Shown: one piece after another, positions 1 to 10,919 of the stretch | Layout: every line of letters begins with the position of its first letter | How positions within the stretch are numbered: position 1 is the stretch's first letter | Source: Tetracladium setigerum | Lineage: Eukaryota > Ascomycota > Leotiomycetes > Helotiales | NCBI GenBank assembly: GCA_031472005.1 | Contig: PZJY01000003.1 | Coordinates: forward strand, 496,001 to 560,000 | Length of the DNA: 64,000 bases | Direction of reading: 5' to 3' | Notes under the pieces: model-generated | Seen by the model: the letters and a program-made list of their open reading frames with translations, nothing else | Database searches by the model: none | What the model was told of the DNA's origin: nothing | Position numbers and translations under genes: made by a program

Positions 1-2201
1 TGGGTGTCTCAACCTGTTTGGCGGGGTACAGAACAGACCTCAAAGTGACCATTCTTCTTCCTTCAGGCTGTACAGTACATACTCCGTGCCTGACTTAGGC
101 TTCAGCTGAGAAGCCTGGAGAGGTACCTACAGTAGTACAGTACAGTAAGTATGTTTCACACTAACAATGTCTCTCGCTATACGGATGGTAGGACGCACCG
201 AAGCTACTTAGGCATATGTATAGATTCGGGCCAGAGCGAGGAGTAGTGAGTGAGGATCAAGCCCCTTTCTCTGTATTCTGTGCTGTTTATTGCCTTTTGG
301 CTGTTCAATTATTGTCAAGCAAGCTCAATACTAAGACGAATAACATGAATGAAATTGACTTTCGTTCATCCAGCCAAGGGGAAAACACATCACACTATCT
401 CACTCGTCTGTCTGTCTGACAACGAATTGACTTACTCTAGGTTCGCATTTCCAATGAATCAATAACTCCCAATAATCTCATCTCTCTCGGATCCTTTCTG
501 AAAGTACTGTACTGTTAGTGCAGATCTGTACGTACAGTACCAAACCCTTCCCAATCAATCTCCCAAGAAGGAATGTAATAATTCGAAATATGATTACAAT
601 CTCACCTCACCCCTCATCTGCATTTCCAATCCAAAAGCAAGCACATCATATCAGATCACATCAGATCACAAAGCACTACTCAAAAACCCCTTGTCTAGAC
701 ATCCAGTCCTGTACTATACCTCCGTACCAAGCAAGTGGAAGTAATTGATGATTAATCCGACTCTTTTCCATCCATCCCGCCTTCTCTCAACGCCGATGAT
801 TCAAATCCAAATCAACCTTTGATATTTTCCGAAATTCCGTCCCTCCTCCGGACTCCGACATCTCGCTTCGTTCATCTCCCACTTTGACTCAGGATCCACA
901 TTTTCTTATCCTTCCACCCCCACCCACCCAAACTCGTGGATGCAACACTCAACTCGCGGATGACTGAGCCTGACACGCACACACACACACGCCAACCAAC
1001 CTTGAAGGTTAGGCTGGCTCGGCTGGGCTTACTATCAGGCTAGATCCAGAGCCTACGCGAGTACGTACGGTACTGTACGCGGTGTAGAAGGGCCACGACG
1101 GGCATGTGAACGGTGAACCTATCAAGCGAGACAATACTCATCAACTACTTCCTCAACTCTCATTTCATCACCGCCCTTTTGCCTTCGCCATTGATTCCCT
1201 TTCCCACCGCCCGCCTCACCGTTTCACTACACTACAAGTGCATGCCTTACTCGGGTAGTCAGTCAGTCATAACACTACTACTTCCCCCTACTGTAGGTAC
1301 CTTACTACTCTGTATTAGTAGTAGAGCCCAAAAGGACCTTTCCTTCAAATTTTTGACAAGCAGCCAAAAAATTAAAGAGTGGAGTGGCTTGCGAGGCGGG
1401 CGCGGGAGAGAAGGAATTGACTGACTGACTGACTGACTGACCCTGACCGCCCGCCGTCCGTGGCCCGTCCTGACTAAAACTCCACTCTTTGAACCCTCCG
1501 ATCCACCTGCGAGAGCCGAGGGATTGGTATGAATCATCGTGAACTCAATTTTTCTGACGAAGTTTTTTTGGTGAAGGGTTTTTTCTTTGGTGGTCGTGTG
1601 TCTTTTTTGACTCTTCTTTTTTTTCTGGGGGTGGAGCGGTAAAGGTAAGGTACCTGGTCCTGGTGAGTAGTAAGTAGTTGGGAGTGTTTGTTAATTTTTC
1701 CTTTTTCTTTTTGGTGAGTGGATACCTTTTTTTTTGTAATTGTGATAGAGAAGATGAGATTGAAATTGAATGAATTGAATTGGAGAAGGAGAGAAAAGAA
1801 AGACAGTGATAAGTCACGAGAAGGGAGAAGAAAGAAAAGGGGGTGATTTGGTAGATGATTGTTATTGTTGTATACTGCTATTGAGAAGCTCAACCTGTTA
1901 AGTATATGTGAATATACCAGGGAGCACTGACTATATAATTCCTCCCCATGCACTGAAATCCCTACATTCTCCCTTTAACTCCAAAACATGAGTGGTGTGA
2001 ATGTTGATTTCTCTCTCCCCTTTATCCATCCCTATAAAACTCCCAAGAAAAGAAAAGAAAATAGTAAACAAGAAAGAGGTATATCCCCCAATTTTTAGTT
2101 CGGAGACGCCATTCCCAATGCCCCTGTTTTCCCGCTTGAAAAAGTGACTCGCTCAAAATTCGCTGGACCAAATCGATGATAACCGAGAGATTGCAATTGT
2201 T
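1..2201. other. Gene-free stretch, left edge
   Basis: No reading frame here looks like a protein; frames are short and low in complexity. The stretch holds several GTACAGTAC/TACTGTAC palindromes (around 130-148, 500-540 and 1060-1080), a (GACT)n run near 1418-1440, and pyrimidine-rich tracts at 1560-1740. It lies downstream of the minus-strand gene that ends at 2202, so it probably holds that gene's terminator. Confidence 0.6.
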
Positions 2202-3014
2202 CTAATACACGCTGATGGCGGATATTAAACTCGGTTGTGTCCTTTGAGGGAGGTAGAAGCCTTCTTCAAAGAAAGCGGCTTGTTCGGACGGTGGTATCGA
2301 TGAGGTGGAAGAGGCAGTGGATTTTGAGGAAGCGTAGAATTGGGACTTTTCCGAGAATGTTGGGAGGGCGTTGTTGGGTGGAGATGGAGGCATGGAATCG
2401 TCTTCTGAAGAGTCATCCGAATCGTGATCGAGTGCTGGTGGAGAGAGAGAATGCGAGTGTGTGCGTTGGAGTTGGAGACCTTCCATATCTTCCTCATCAT
2501 CCTCCTCGAAGTCTTCTTCCTCCTCGTCTTCCTCTACTTCGGCGACATGAGAGATCATTGCTGAGCGAGATGGAACTCGTTGTAGTTGTGCGAAGCCGGT
2601 GTCCATCTCCTCGTCACTGTCGTAATCGCTGGATGAGTCTGAAGAATCATCTGCGTCCTCTGCTTGCCAATCCTCCTCGGGGTCCTCGACAATGGAGTCG
2701 GCCCATTGAATGTGCTTTGGCTCTTCGGATCTCGATGCTTTGCGGACGGATTGGTTGAACCAGCTCTCTTGCTCTTGTTCTGCCTCTGCGAGTTCGAGCA
2801 TGAGGGAGTCGAGGAGGTTGGCGTGGCCGACGAGAAGGCGGAGGTTGTGGTCTTGACGGGCAGCCTCAGATGAGAGCTTGCCTCGGGCAGTGTGTGCCAA
2901 GTAGTAGGTTTGGGTGACAGACATGGCTTTGCGTTTTAGGAGAGAGCCTGAGGATGAGGTTGAGGTTGTTGATGAGAGAGGAGAGTATGGGGTTCGGGTG
3001 GTGGTGGATGACAT
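2202..3014 (-). CDS. Conserved acidic fungal protein, possibly Ecm13-like
   Basis: This is a single-exon gene for 270 residues. The N-terminus is Ser/Thr-rich. A conserved-looking helical block follows at about residues 35-85, with the motifs YYLAHTARGKLS and LRLLVGHANLLD. The rest is disordered and very acidic, with long Asp/Glu/Ser runs. The N-terminal block recalls the small yeast Ecm13/YJR115W family from memory; I could not test this and it is only a suggestion. No catalytic motif, signal peptide or membrane segment is visible. The start is the only ATG before the conserved block. The opposite strand is also open over much of this span, but only because of the Ser/Glu-biased codons. Function is unknown. 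Confidence 0.75.
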   Translation of the reverse strand: MSSTTTRTPYSPLSSTTSTSSSGSLLKRKAMSVTQTYYLAHTARGKLSSEAARQDHNLRLLVGHANLLDSLMLELAEAEQEQESWFNQSVRKASRSEEPKHIQWADSIVEDPEEDWQAEDADDSSDSSSDYDSDEEMDTGFAQLQRVPSRSAMISHVAEVEEDEEEEDFEEDDEEDMEGLQLQRTHSHSLSPPALDHDSDDSSEDDSMPPSPPNNALPTFSEKSQFYASSKSTASSTSSIPPSEQAAFFEEGFYLPQRTQPSLISAISVY

Positions 3015-6000
3015 TTTGTATTATATTCTGGTAGATGGTGCAATATTGTGTCTTTCAATGACTCAAGGCTGCCTTTTCTGCTATGCGAGGCCGGCGAACG
3101 GATGTGGTAGCCCGGGGGGTGCAGGTAGAAGCGGTTGGTGATTGGAGTCGTCGTTGTGAAGATTTGTTGACTTTGGGTTGAAGTTATTGTTGTTGTTTGA
3201 GGTTGATCTGCTGTTGGATGTGTGTTTGAGTTGATTGTATTGTAGTTGTGAGAGTGGATGAGTGTGTGAATGGATTCCAAAAGGTGTTGATGTGGAGGAA
3301 TTCGTGTTTCCTTTGTATTCTCGCTGCTGACTCTCCTCGGATCCGGTCCCTCAGCCCTGTCCTGTCCGTAAACACCGAATCTGGCGCTAAGGGTGGGACA
3401 CAGACGCAACCATTTCTCAGCCAGCAGAAAGTCGGGCAGTTGTGATCACCGCTTCGTAAGAATCCCTGTCGGCCGCACGAACGAATGCGAAACTCCGACG
3501 ACGTGGAGGATGGCAGAGCGGATAGGTGTGGGTGCCTGTGCTGGTCATTCATTATCCTTACTTTCTGATCTCCGGCCTTTTCTAAACCCCGGGGAGGCAA
3601 TGTAATGTAATCCATCCAACACACTTGCGCACACGCTCATCCAAGCAAACCTTCCTCCTACTACCGTTCCTCTTCGCTGTAGTAGTCAACCCTTTGCGAG
3701 TCGGTCGGTGTCAGTCATAGATGCTGCAACAACAACAGGGCGTGCTGATGACAAGAGTAAGGATGAGTCGATCTGGATAGACACTACTCCGTCTAAACTC
3801 CTTTTCCTCCTTACTACTCACAGCCTGAGTAATAATCATTCTTTACGCCAGGCCTGCTTCGGAGAATAAACAGATTTGCATTCTTTAGAGTCGTCGTCGT
3901 TCTCCACCCATTATTATGACCTGCCTGCCTGTATGTTTCCTCGCTAAGCAAGCACACTTTGACTTTTCGCTGTCCCTTCCCTTACAAACCAGAGGTTACA
4001 AATCACGATGTGAGATCATGGGAAACCACATTCTTTCTTCTGCTTCCCGATGATTCCAACAATTACTCCTCTTTCTTGACTCCTTTGGCCAGAACCTTGT
4101 TCATCCTGATTATCGCGAATTGAAGTGCTATGGTGACTGACTTGCTTTCATGCCTGAATTGATTACTTTGCCCTGAAACTGCTTGTTTGTTTATAGTTTA
4201 TTATTTGCTGTTCGGAAAGTGGCCCTCCTAATTGACTTCATGCCATACAAGCATACGAGCACAGCACTGTACTGTACTGTACTGTCCGTACGCCGTGTAC
4301 GGACAATAATAATGTTGAAGCCTCCGTGCCCGCAGCAAGCATCACTCATAATCCCCAGCATCTCACTCATCCCTTCTCACACCCAACCAACGAACGGAAA
4401 TTCCGAAATCCCCAAAAAGTCAACCAAAGGCCCCGAAACCCGTTTCACGCAATTTCAAGTAGTGAATCAACAGACTCAGCCTCCCAACCCCACGAAACGT
4501 TAAAGATTAAAATCGTAATTATGATTATTGGCATTCGTCCACCTATGCAGAAGCCAGAAAGTGCAATCGTGTTCGCTTTCGTACTCTCGCCTCGCTAAAC
4601 ATTCTGCCACGCGTTGTCGAATAATTACCTACTACAGTATCCCCAAGCACAACTCGGCAACCTGTTCGCCGCGTGAGTGCATTCATAAAAAAGGATACGC
4701 GGAAGAAAGATGGGATATCGCCTATTTTGGGTATATGGATCCAAACAACCTACCTCATACTAAGTTCCTCGGGAAACACATTATTGTACTGTACAGTGTG
4801 TACACGTATCTACGAGCGAAGTGCGACGACGACAAGCTACACACTCACCGATGCGAGCATGCGAATGAGATTCCTCACCACATACCTCACCAGCCTCATC
4901 CCTCATGCCTCAATGCCTCATCCTCATCCTCATCCCAACCTTCTCCTTCGCCAGTGCACTGCCCAACCCAACGTAAGCCAAACTTCCTCTCGCTCCCCAA
5001 CCAATGGAAGCGAGGTGCAACGTCGCACTCGCAACAAAACACACCCTTTAACTTCAGGCAACCCCAATAGGGCCAATAATAATCCCATTGAGCCGTGCCC
5101 GTCGCACAAGCAACAGTGAATCTCCCCATGTGGCTGACTGGGCTGCTGGGCAGTTGGAGATGTGGTTGATGGCGTTCCGCTCTTCTGCACGTCGTCTTAC
5201 CTCGTGGCTGTCCGTGGCTTATGAGGGTGTGTGTCTGTGTGCGTGTGTGATGTTTACCCGTCGTACGGACGTACAGTGTCTCGTTGATTGCCACATTGGG
5301 AAAGGGTTGAGCAGCGACTCTGCCAAGTCCTTCCATACCTTCTAGTGCATTTCCTGAAAGGGGTCTCGTATCGCCGTCTGTTGCAAGTAAGGGTGTTGCT
5401 CCGCTCGGCGAGGGTATTGTTATGTTGCTTGAACACCACCGTCGTGTGCATTCCCGACGGGTGCAGCAGTTAAACCGTGCGAAATGGGAGGTTTTGGGAG
5501 GAAGTATATGCTTAGGTTGTATGAAACGGAGATGAGAATAATAATAGAGTGTGGGAGATGATCGCGAGAGAGACAAAAAGCATGTTGAAACATGGGGGGA
5601 AAGGAATGACCTTGTTGACTCGTGATCGTCGTATTCTTGTGAGTACTGGTCCTTGCCCACTCTACTCCATGAGTTAAATCTGAAAACCATCTCATAGGGA
5701 AAAAAAAAAAAACATCGTCAAACAACCCCCAACAAAGCAGAATCCACCGTCCACGGCCGAAATAGCCATGAGCTTCATGCCATTTCATTAAAGAAGCCCA
5801 TGCTCCCCCGCTTCCACCAGCTCCTGCTCCCTTCCATCTCATCTCATCTGATGCCAAACATGTCTCTCCGCAACGAACGTTTCGGCCGAAAAAAAGGCTC
5901 AACACCATTCTCTTGGCACAGCCTTGGCAAATCTCGCATTCGCAAACCTTACTTCTGCTTACATACTCCGTACACTCGTACGCTCGTACAAGATCCTGAA

Positions 6001-8896
6001 TACTGATCCAAGCCAACAGGAAACTCCCCGACGCCGAACTTGCGACGACCACAAAAGCACTCGGACCTCAGCAAAGTCCGTCCTCGCTCGCTGGAGTTAA
6101 GACATGCAGGCTGATTGGTTCCCAAACGACTCACTTGGTTGTAAATCCTCCGATACGCTAGAAGGATGATCGGGCAATCGGATTTGTAAGGACCGGACGA
6201 AGGAGTTAAGCTGCAGGGCTGCCATTGGTGCATTTAAAGACCACCACGGATTATGGAGGTGGCTTACTGAAGATGACGTCGCATTTTTGAATCTCCGACT
6301 CTCTGGAGAATCGACAGAGTGGCTTTCGTGACCCTTCATTTATGACCAGGGGTTAGATCCGCATTATTATCTCGCTTGCTCTCGCTTAAGGGATATCGTT
6401 CGACTTCGAGAAGGAGGATGGAGATTATTAAGTCTCGTGCATGCGCTCTTTGCACACATCGTGGAATCACATCATTGTTTCGAAAACACGGCTCTCGATG
6501 GAGTTACGTGGTAAGGACGGCAAGAGCTATTTACCTCACTTGGTCCCTCATACGTCGTTTTCCCCATTATTAGGGCTGCAATGACGAGGAGTGGATGCAG
6601 TACGAGGTAGCGACATTGCGATGGAGTTTTTTTCCTTTTCGTCGTCTACGATTGTGGAATCGTTGCTGACGATGTTTTTTTTTTCTTGCGCCTATTTTGT
6701 CATTTTCTTCTTTCTCCCGTTATGCGAACAAATCCCTCTTTGAGCGGTGGTCGAGATCGAGATCGGAGATGCTGATGCGGGTGTGGGTGCAATTTGAAGG
6801 CGCGTTGCTGACAACGGTCGATAGAGCTTGTTATCCAGCCAACTCACATTTAATGTTGCCAAAGGGAGAGAAAAAAAGGGAACGGGAGAGGGGGGATGAT
6901 TGTACGTACGGATTGAGGTGCTGACTCTACATCCTTCGCCGAAGGACCTCGGCACTGATATCCTTTGGCGACTGATGTTCAACAATTGGTGCGTTCCCAA
7001 CCGACGGATAGAATCTGGATTGCCTGGAAGTCGCTCGTTTCCACATCATTTCGGAGTTGTTGGAAGGACTCGCCCAGTGGTGAGGTGGTGAGGTGGTTGG
7101 TGAGATTTGCCGTGGTGAAAAGGGCGGGCTTTACATAAGCTGAGAAGAGTCCGGATGGAATGACCCGGGTTTGGGTTTCCCTCCGCTCTGGGATGGAAGT
7201 TTTCATGAAACCAAAAATGGCAAGATATATTGCACCCGGAGAGCTGGTTTCAAAGATATCGAGAATAATATCAAATCCGACCGATTGGGGTTTCCCTGGG
7301 AGGGCGCTTTCCTCAATCCTGGGTTCAAGCGACGAGCGAGGGGGTGAGATGTGTGCGAGCAAGGGCAATGGTAGCGAGCTTACCATAAGCCGAGCAAAAA
7401 TACCTACCTACTCGAGGACAATCGAAATTTAAAATCCAACGGGATTACCGACTGCTCTGGCTTTCAACTTTTTCTAAGAAATGGAAGATTTAACTATTTT
7501 GGAGGAGTGAAAACCTAAAAAGGAGTGAGAAGAGCTTGGCGAATGGGAGCTCAGCTTCAAGATGTGGTGAGAATGGAAGATGAGGGCTAGCTTTACATAA
7601 GCTGATTATTTTCAGGCTCAAGTGGGTACCTACGAGAGGATGTCAGGATTGGGACTTGTGTTTGAATTGGGGTTCGGATTCGGGTTCAGAAGATTCCACA
7701 TACCACCCATATCTGGACTATGCTCAGTGGTCGTAGGGCTGAAGGAAGTGGTGAGAGAGTAAGAATAGTGAGACTTAGAAATTGCGAGGAAAGTCCCTCG
7801 TGTAGATTTCCCTAATTCTGGATTGAGCTGACCTGCAATCTACCCTTTTTTCCCCTCTACTTTTCATTTCACGTGATCGCTACGGTGTAAGATCAGTCAG
7901 GGCTATTTACTATGAAGTTGACGTTGAGTTTTGGGGTGGAATGCTTTTTCTGTAGCTGGCTGACTACCTGGGTTCGGATTTTGCTGGCTTGTTACTAGAA
8001 ATTGTTGCACATGTTTTTGATTGCACTTCAGCAAAATCAGACACTCGAGCGTGCCTTGTAAGTTTGTTTCCTCGTTCTGTTTTGTTTACTTTACAGGTAG
8101 TGCAGACTGGATTCATGAGATTGTTGTTCAGGTTCCGCAAGTTTGCGGGAGACAGGGAAGAGAGTATTTTTTAATCCATTCGGGCGTGGTCCTGTAGGAC
8201 TGCACCACATGGAGAAAAACCACCTTTGTCGTAAAGATTTGCGCAGAGATTCGCTATACTCAAAAACTCTGTTGTCATCTGGGACGGAATATTCATGTTC
8301 AAGTAAGGTGGTGCGTTTGTTTACCATGGCTCTCCTTTTACACTTTTACCTCTATGGGTTTTAGACCTAGTATGGTGGATCTGATGTTGTCGAGAACATC
8401 CGTCGGGCTGGTTAAGGGCTTAAGACACTTCTCAATTTATCTACGGATGGTAATTATAAAGGACATCCTCATTCTCCATCTCATGTAGTATTAGTTATCA
8501 TAATTGGGGGCGAGTCAGATGGGAGAAACATAGTCGCGCAAGCACGTGAGTACGTGGCTTACCACCATTCCTATCAAAACGGCCAAACGACGCAGAGTCG
8601 GCCCGGCTTCTCTTCTTCTCAATAGTCACAGACAAATAAATCAATGCATGTATCTTGACTGCCATGCTTTTCCCTATCCTACCTCTTATCTCAGGTGATC
8701 ACTTAGGACTTGGTCCGTAGATATCCACGGACTCTAGCTCGAGGTTGGCCCACCTGCAGCATAGGCTAGCATTAACTACTCAAGTTCAAAGATGGAAGCG
8801 AAAAATGCTCACGTCGAGACTTCCGATATGGATTCTAGTGGCATGAACTAAGCTTCTAACGCCTGTGAAGCCAGCGAACAGCTACAAATGAATCTC
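3015..8896. other. Long gene-free stretch (5.9 kb)
   Basis: No convincing gene. Open frames exist on the minus strand at 4896-5690 and 5420-6052, but their translations are low-complexity, have no recognisable domain and overlap each other. There is an inverted repeat at 4284-4304, one exact TACTCCGTA copy at 5964-5972, and a short direct repeat, TTTACATAAGCTGA, near 7129 and 7591. The part next to 2.2-3.0 kb is probably the leader and promoter of that minus-strand gene. The rest could hold non-coding RNA that I cannot see. Confidence 0.55.
4284..4304. repeat. Perfect inverted repeat, 8-bp arms
   Basis: GTCCGTAC and GTACGGAC are separated by 5 bases. A run of ACTGT repeats comes directly before them. 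The arms could form a hairpin or a dyad binding site. There is no gene nearby to assign it to. Confidence 0.6.
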
Positions 8897-10513
8897 CTAT
8901 GCAACGCAACGCTCGAGCTGCAACACAACATCCGTATTCATGGCGCATGCAAATTCCGCCTCTTCATTTGGATCTGGAAACGTGCTGTTCAAGCAAAGCC
9001 TCACGACATTGGCATAATAACTCCCAACGAGAGCATCCAATCTCTCATCTGCCGACAAGATACACAGGTTCCGTATAGATTGCAGCGATTTACGATCTTT
9101 CGGCGGGATTTTGGAAGCTAGTGGTCGCCAGTAGGCGATTTCGAGTAGGATGACACCGAGACTGTAAAGATCCAGAGTTTTGGTGAAGCCGTTGACCACG
9201 TCGGGGTGGTAATAGTAGTCGAGCTCGTTTTCGCCGCTTGGTCGGTATCCGATCGATTGCATCTTTGTATCTCGAGCATACTCGAAACCGGTAAGATAGG
9301 GCGTGGAGATATCGGCGGATGTGGCTGAGAAGGTGCTGAAGAAGAGAATGTTGTCGCCTCGAAAGGCTTTGTGAAGCCAGTTGGACGAGTGCAGTTGCAT
9401 GAGTGTCGTAGCTAGTGTCTGTGCCAGCCTGAACTTGTCTCCTAGTGGAGGCTGTCTGATTTCCTTGTGCTTTTCGATGAGGCTGAGTAGAGACGTTGGC
9501 TTCGTGATGTTGCTTCCTTCAGGGACTTGATAGACAAGTCCTGTTCGATATGCGTTCGCTTGATCCTTGATATAACCTATGCACTTACCAATACGAAACG
9601 ACTCTGGTGCAGTCTCTAGCATCAGGCTCAAAGTCTTGATGCGCTCTTGGACCTGTTGCGTTTCCACGGGCGAAAGCGTTCGCTCTATTTCTAACCACTC
9701 TATCCACACACGAGCTACTTTATCGTAGATACTCATTTTTCGTGACACTGTGGTACCCTTCGGCGGTGCTTGTGTGGGCTCTACCCTGAGCGGATCGATC
9801 ATTGTTGCTTCTTGACTTTGTGCCACAGATGTTTGAAGAAGCTTCAGCCGTGCAGCTTGCCCGATGAGGGCGTTTCCTGGGCCAGAAACGTGCTGCGTCT
9901 GCTGTAATTGCGCATTGCTGGTTGTTTGTGCAAGGACGTAAGCAGGCAGCGCCAGCATGAATGCATTCAGTGATGGCTCGCTTAGTAGACCAAGAAGATC
10001 CTCGTTAGCCTTTCGTAATCGCCTCACCACGGCTTCGAACTTCGCCTTGTTCTTGATAGCTAGCTTGACCCTTTTTTTTTGTTTCTTTTCCACTTGAGCC
10101 TTTGACATTGACTCCACTTCTTTGCCCTTTAGTTGCAGAGCTTTGTGGATTCCGGTGCCTATCTTGCTGAAGTCAACACGGTGATCAGACACCTGGTGAA
10201 TGTCAATGAAGTTCTCGGCTTGGTCGTGGAAGTACTTGATTCTCCCAAAGATTTCGGCCATCAAGGCTTTGATTGGGCCTCGTTCCTGGTGAAAAAGGCA
10301 ATCCTCTTCACGCGCAGCATTCACATTAAAGCGATCACCCCAGCTTGTGAGCTTCTCGCGTTCGATGTTGTAGTCGAGAATAAGATCTATTAGACCGTTG
10401 TCTTTGTCGAAAATACTTTCGATCAAAAGGTAGCCATCAAGCGCTCCTTTAAAAGCAGCAAGCAAGCTAGCAACTCCGATAGCAGCGCCTACCCCTTCTA
10501 GAATTCCCGACAT
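8897..10513 (-). CDS. HeLo domain-pseudokinase protein (MLKL-like architecture)
   Basis: This is a single-exon gene for 538 residues. Residues 1 to about 200 match the fungal HeLo (prion-inhibition and propagation) domain: a hydrophobic Gly/Ala-rich N-terminus (GVGAAIGVASLLAA), then amphipathic helices with the typical W-G after a charged helix (LTSWGDRF). HeLo domains, as in HET-S, are membrane-acting cell-death domains. A linker follows, then a kinase-like domain from about residue 275 to the end. The catalytic loop reads HKAFRGDN at 381-388, so the HRD Asp is Ala although the Asn remains. The DFG motif is replaced by GFE at 409-411. No glycine loop or VAIK Lys is obvious. It should therefore be catalytically dead. 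It is divergent from the kinase-ankyrin gene at 10920. I infer a cell-death executor gated by its pseudokinase domain. I found no HET-s-type amyloid motif. Confidence 0.85.
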   Translation of the reverse strand: MSGILEGVGAAIGVASLLAAFKGALDGYLLIESIFDKDNGLIDLILDYNIEREKLTSWGDRFNVNAAREEDCLFHQERGPIKALMAEIFGRIKYFHDQAENFIDIHQVSDHRVDFSKIGTGIHKALQLKGKEVESMSKAQVEKKQKKRVKLAIKNKAKFEAVVRRLRKANEDLLGLLSEPSLNAFMLALPAYVLAQTTSNAQLQQTQHVSGPGNALIGQAARLKLLQTSVAQSQEATMIDPLRVEPTQAPPKGTTVSRKMSIYDKVARVWIEWLEIERTLSPVETQQVQERIKTLSLMLETAPESFRIGKCIGYIKDQANAYRTGLVYQVPEGSNITKPTSLLSLIEKHKEIRQPPLGDKFRLAQTLATTLMQLHSSNWLHKAFRGDNILFFSTFSATSADISTPYLTGFEYARDTKMQSIGYRPSGENELDYYYHPDVVNGFTKTLDLYSLGVILLEIAYWRPLASKIPPKDRKSLQSIRNLCILSADERLDALVGSYYANVVRLCLNSTFPDPNEEAEFACAMNTDVVLQLERCVA

Positions 10514-10919
10514 GATATTTGCAAGTAGAGTAGGTGGTTCAGCAGAAGCTAGTTGATAGTAGATCGAAAGGTAGATAGATGTAACGGCTGAAAGGGGCTC
10601 TTGGCGATGGATGCTCCACGGCGTGATGGATTGTATTCTGCCACATCTATTGTGTGTTGGACCATTGAGAGTTTTAGATAGTAAAGAGAAAGGATAAGGG
10701 TGCTCCCGAAGACTGACGGGTGGCCATTTAAATGCATCAGGCTAATGGCTGCTTCCAATAATATTAACTTACCCCCACTTCCTTTCCTTAGCGCCCTCCT
10801 CATGTGAGGTTCATCGGTCCATTTACCTGTTTGCCTCGAACTTGTCGTTCCGAGCATATCTAGATATCTATATATACACAGGTTAAATAACTCCATGGAA
10901 CATCGTCCCTCGGAACACC
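10514..10919. promoter_or_regulatory. Shared divergent promoter, 406 bp
   Basis: This is the whole gap between the two start codons of the HeLo-pseudokinase and kinase-ankyrin genes. A TATATATA stretch at 10869-10876 lies about 45 bp before the plus-strand ATG. Such a short shared region suggests co-regulation. No specific operator was recognised. Confidence 0.6.

Noticed and set aside
2237..2758. 173-codon plus-strand frame opposite the acidic gene
   Set aside because: It is the antisense shadow of Ser/Glu/Asp codons in the minus-strand gene.
4896..5690. Open frame of 264 codons on the minus strand
   Set aside because: The translation is compositionally odd, has no domain, and overlaps another open frame at 5420-6052. 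Length alone is not evidence in this GC-balanced, stop-poor stretch.
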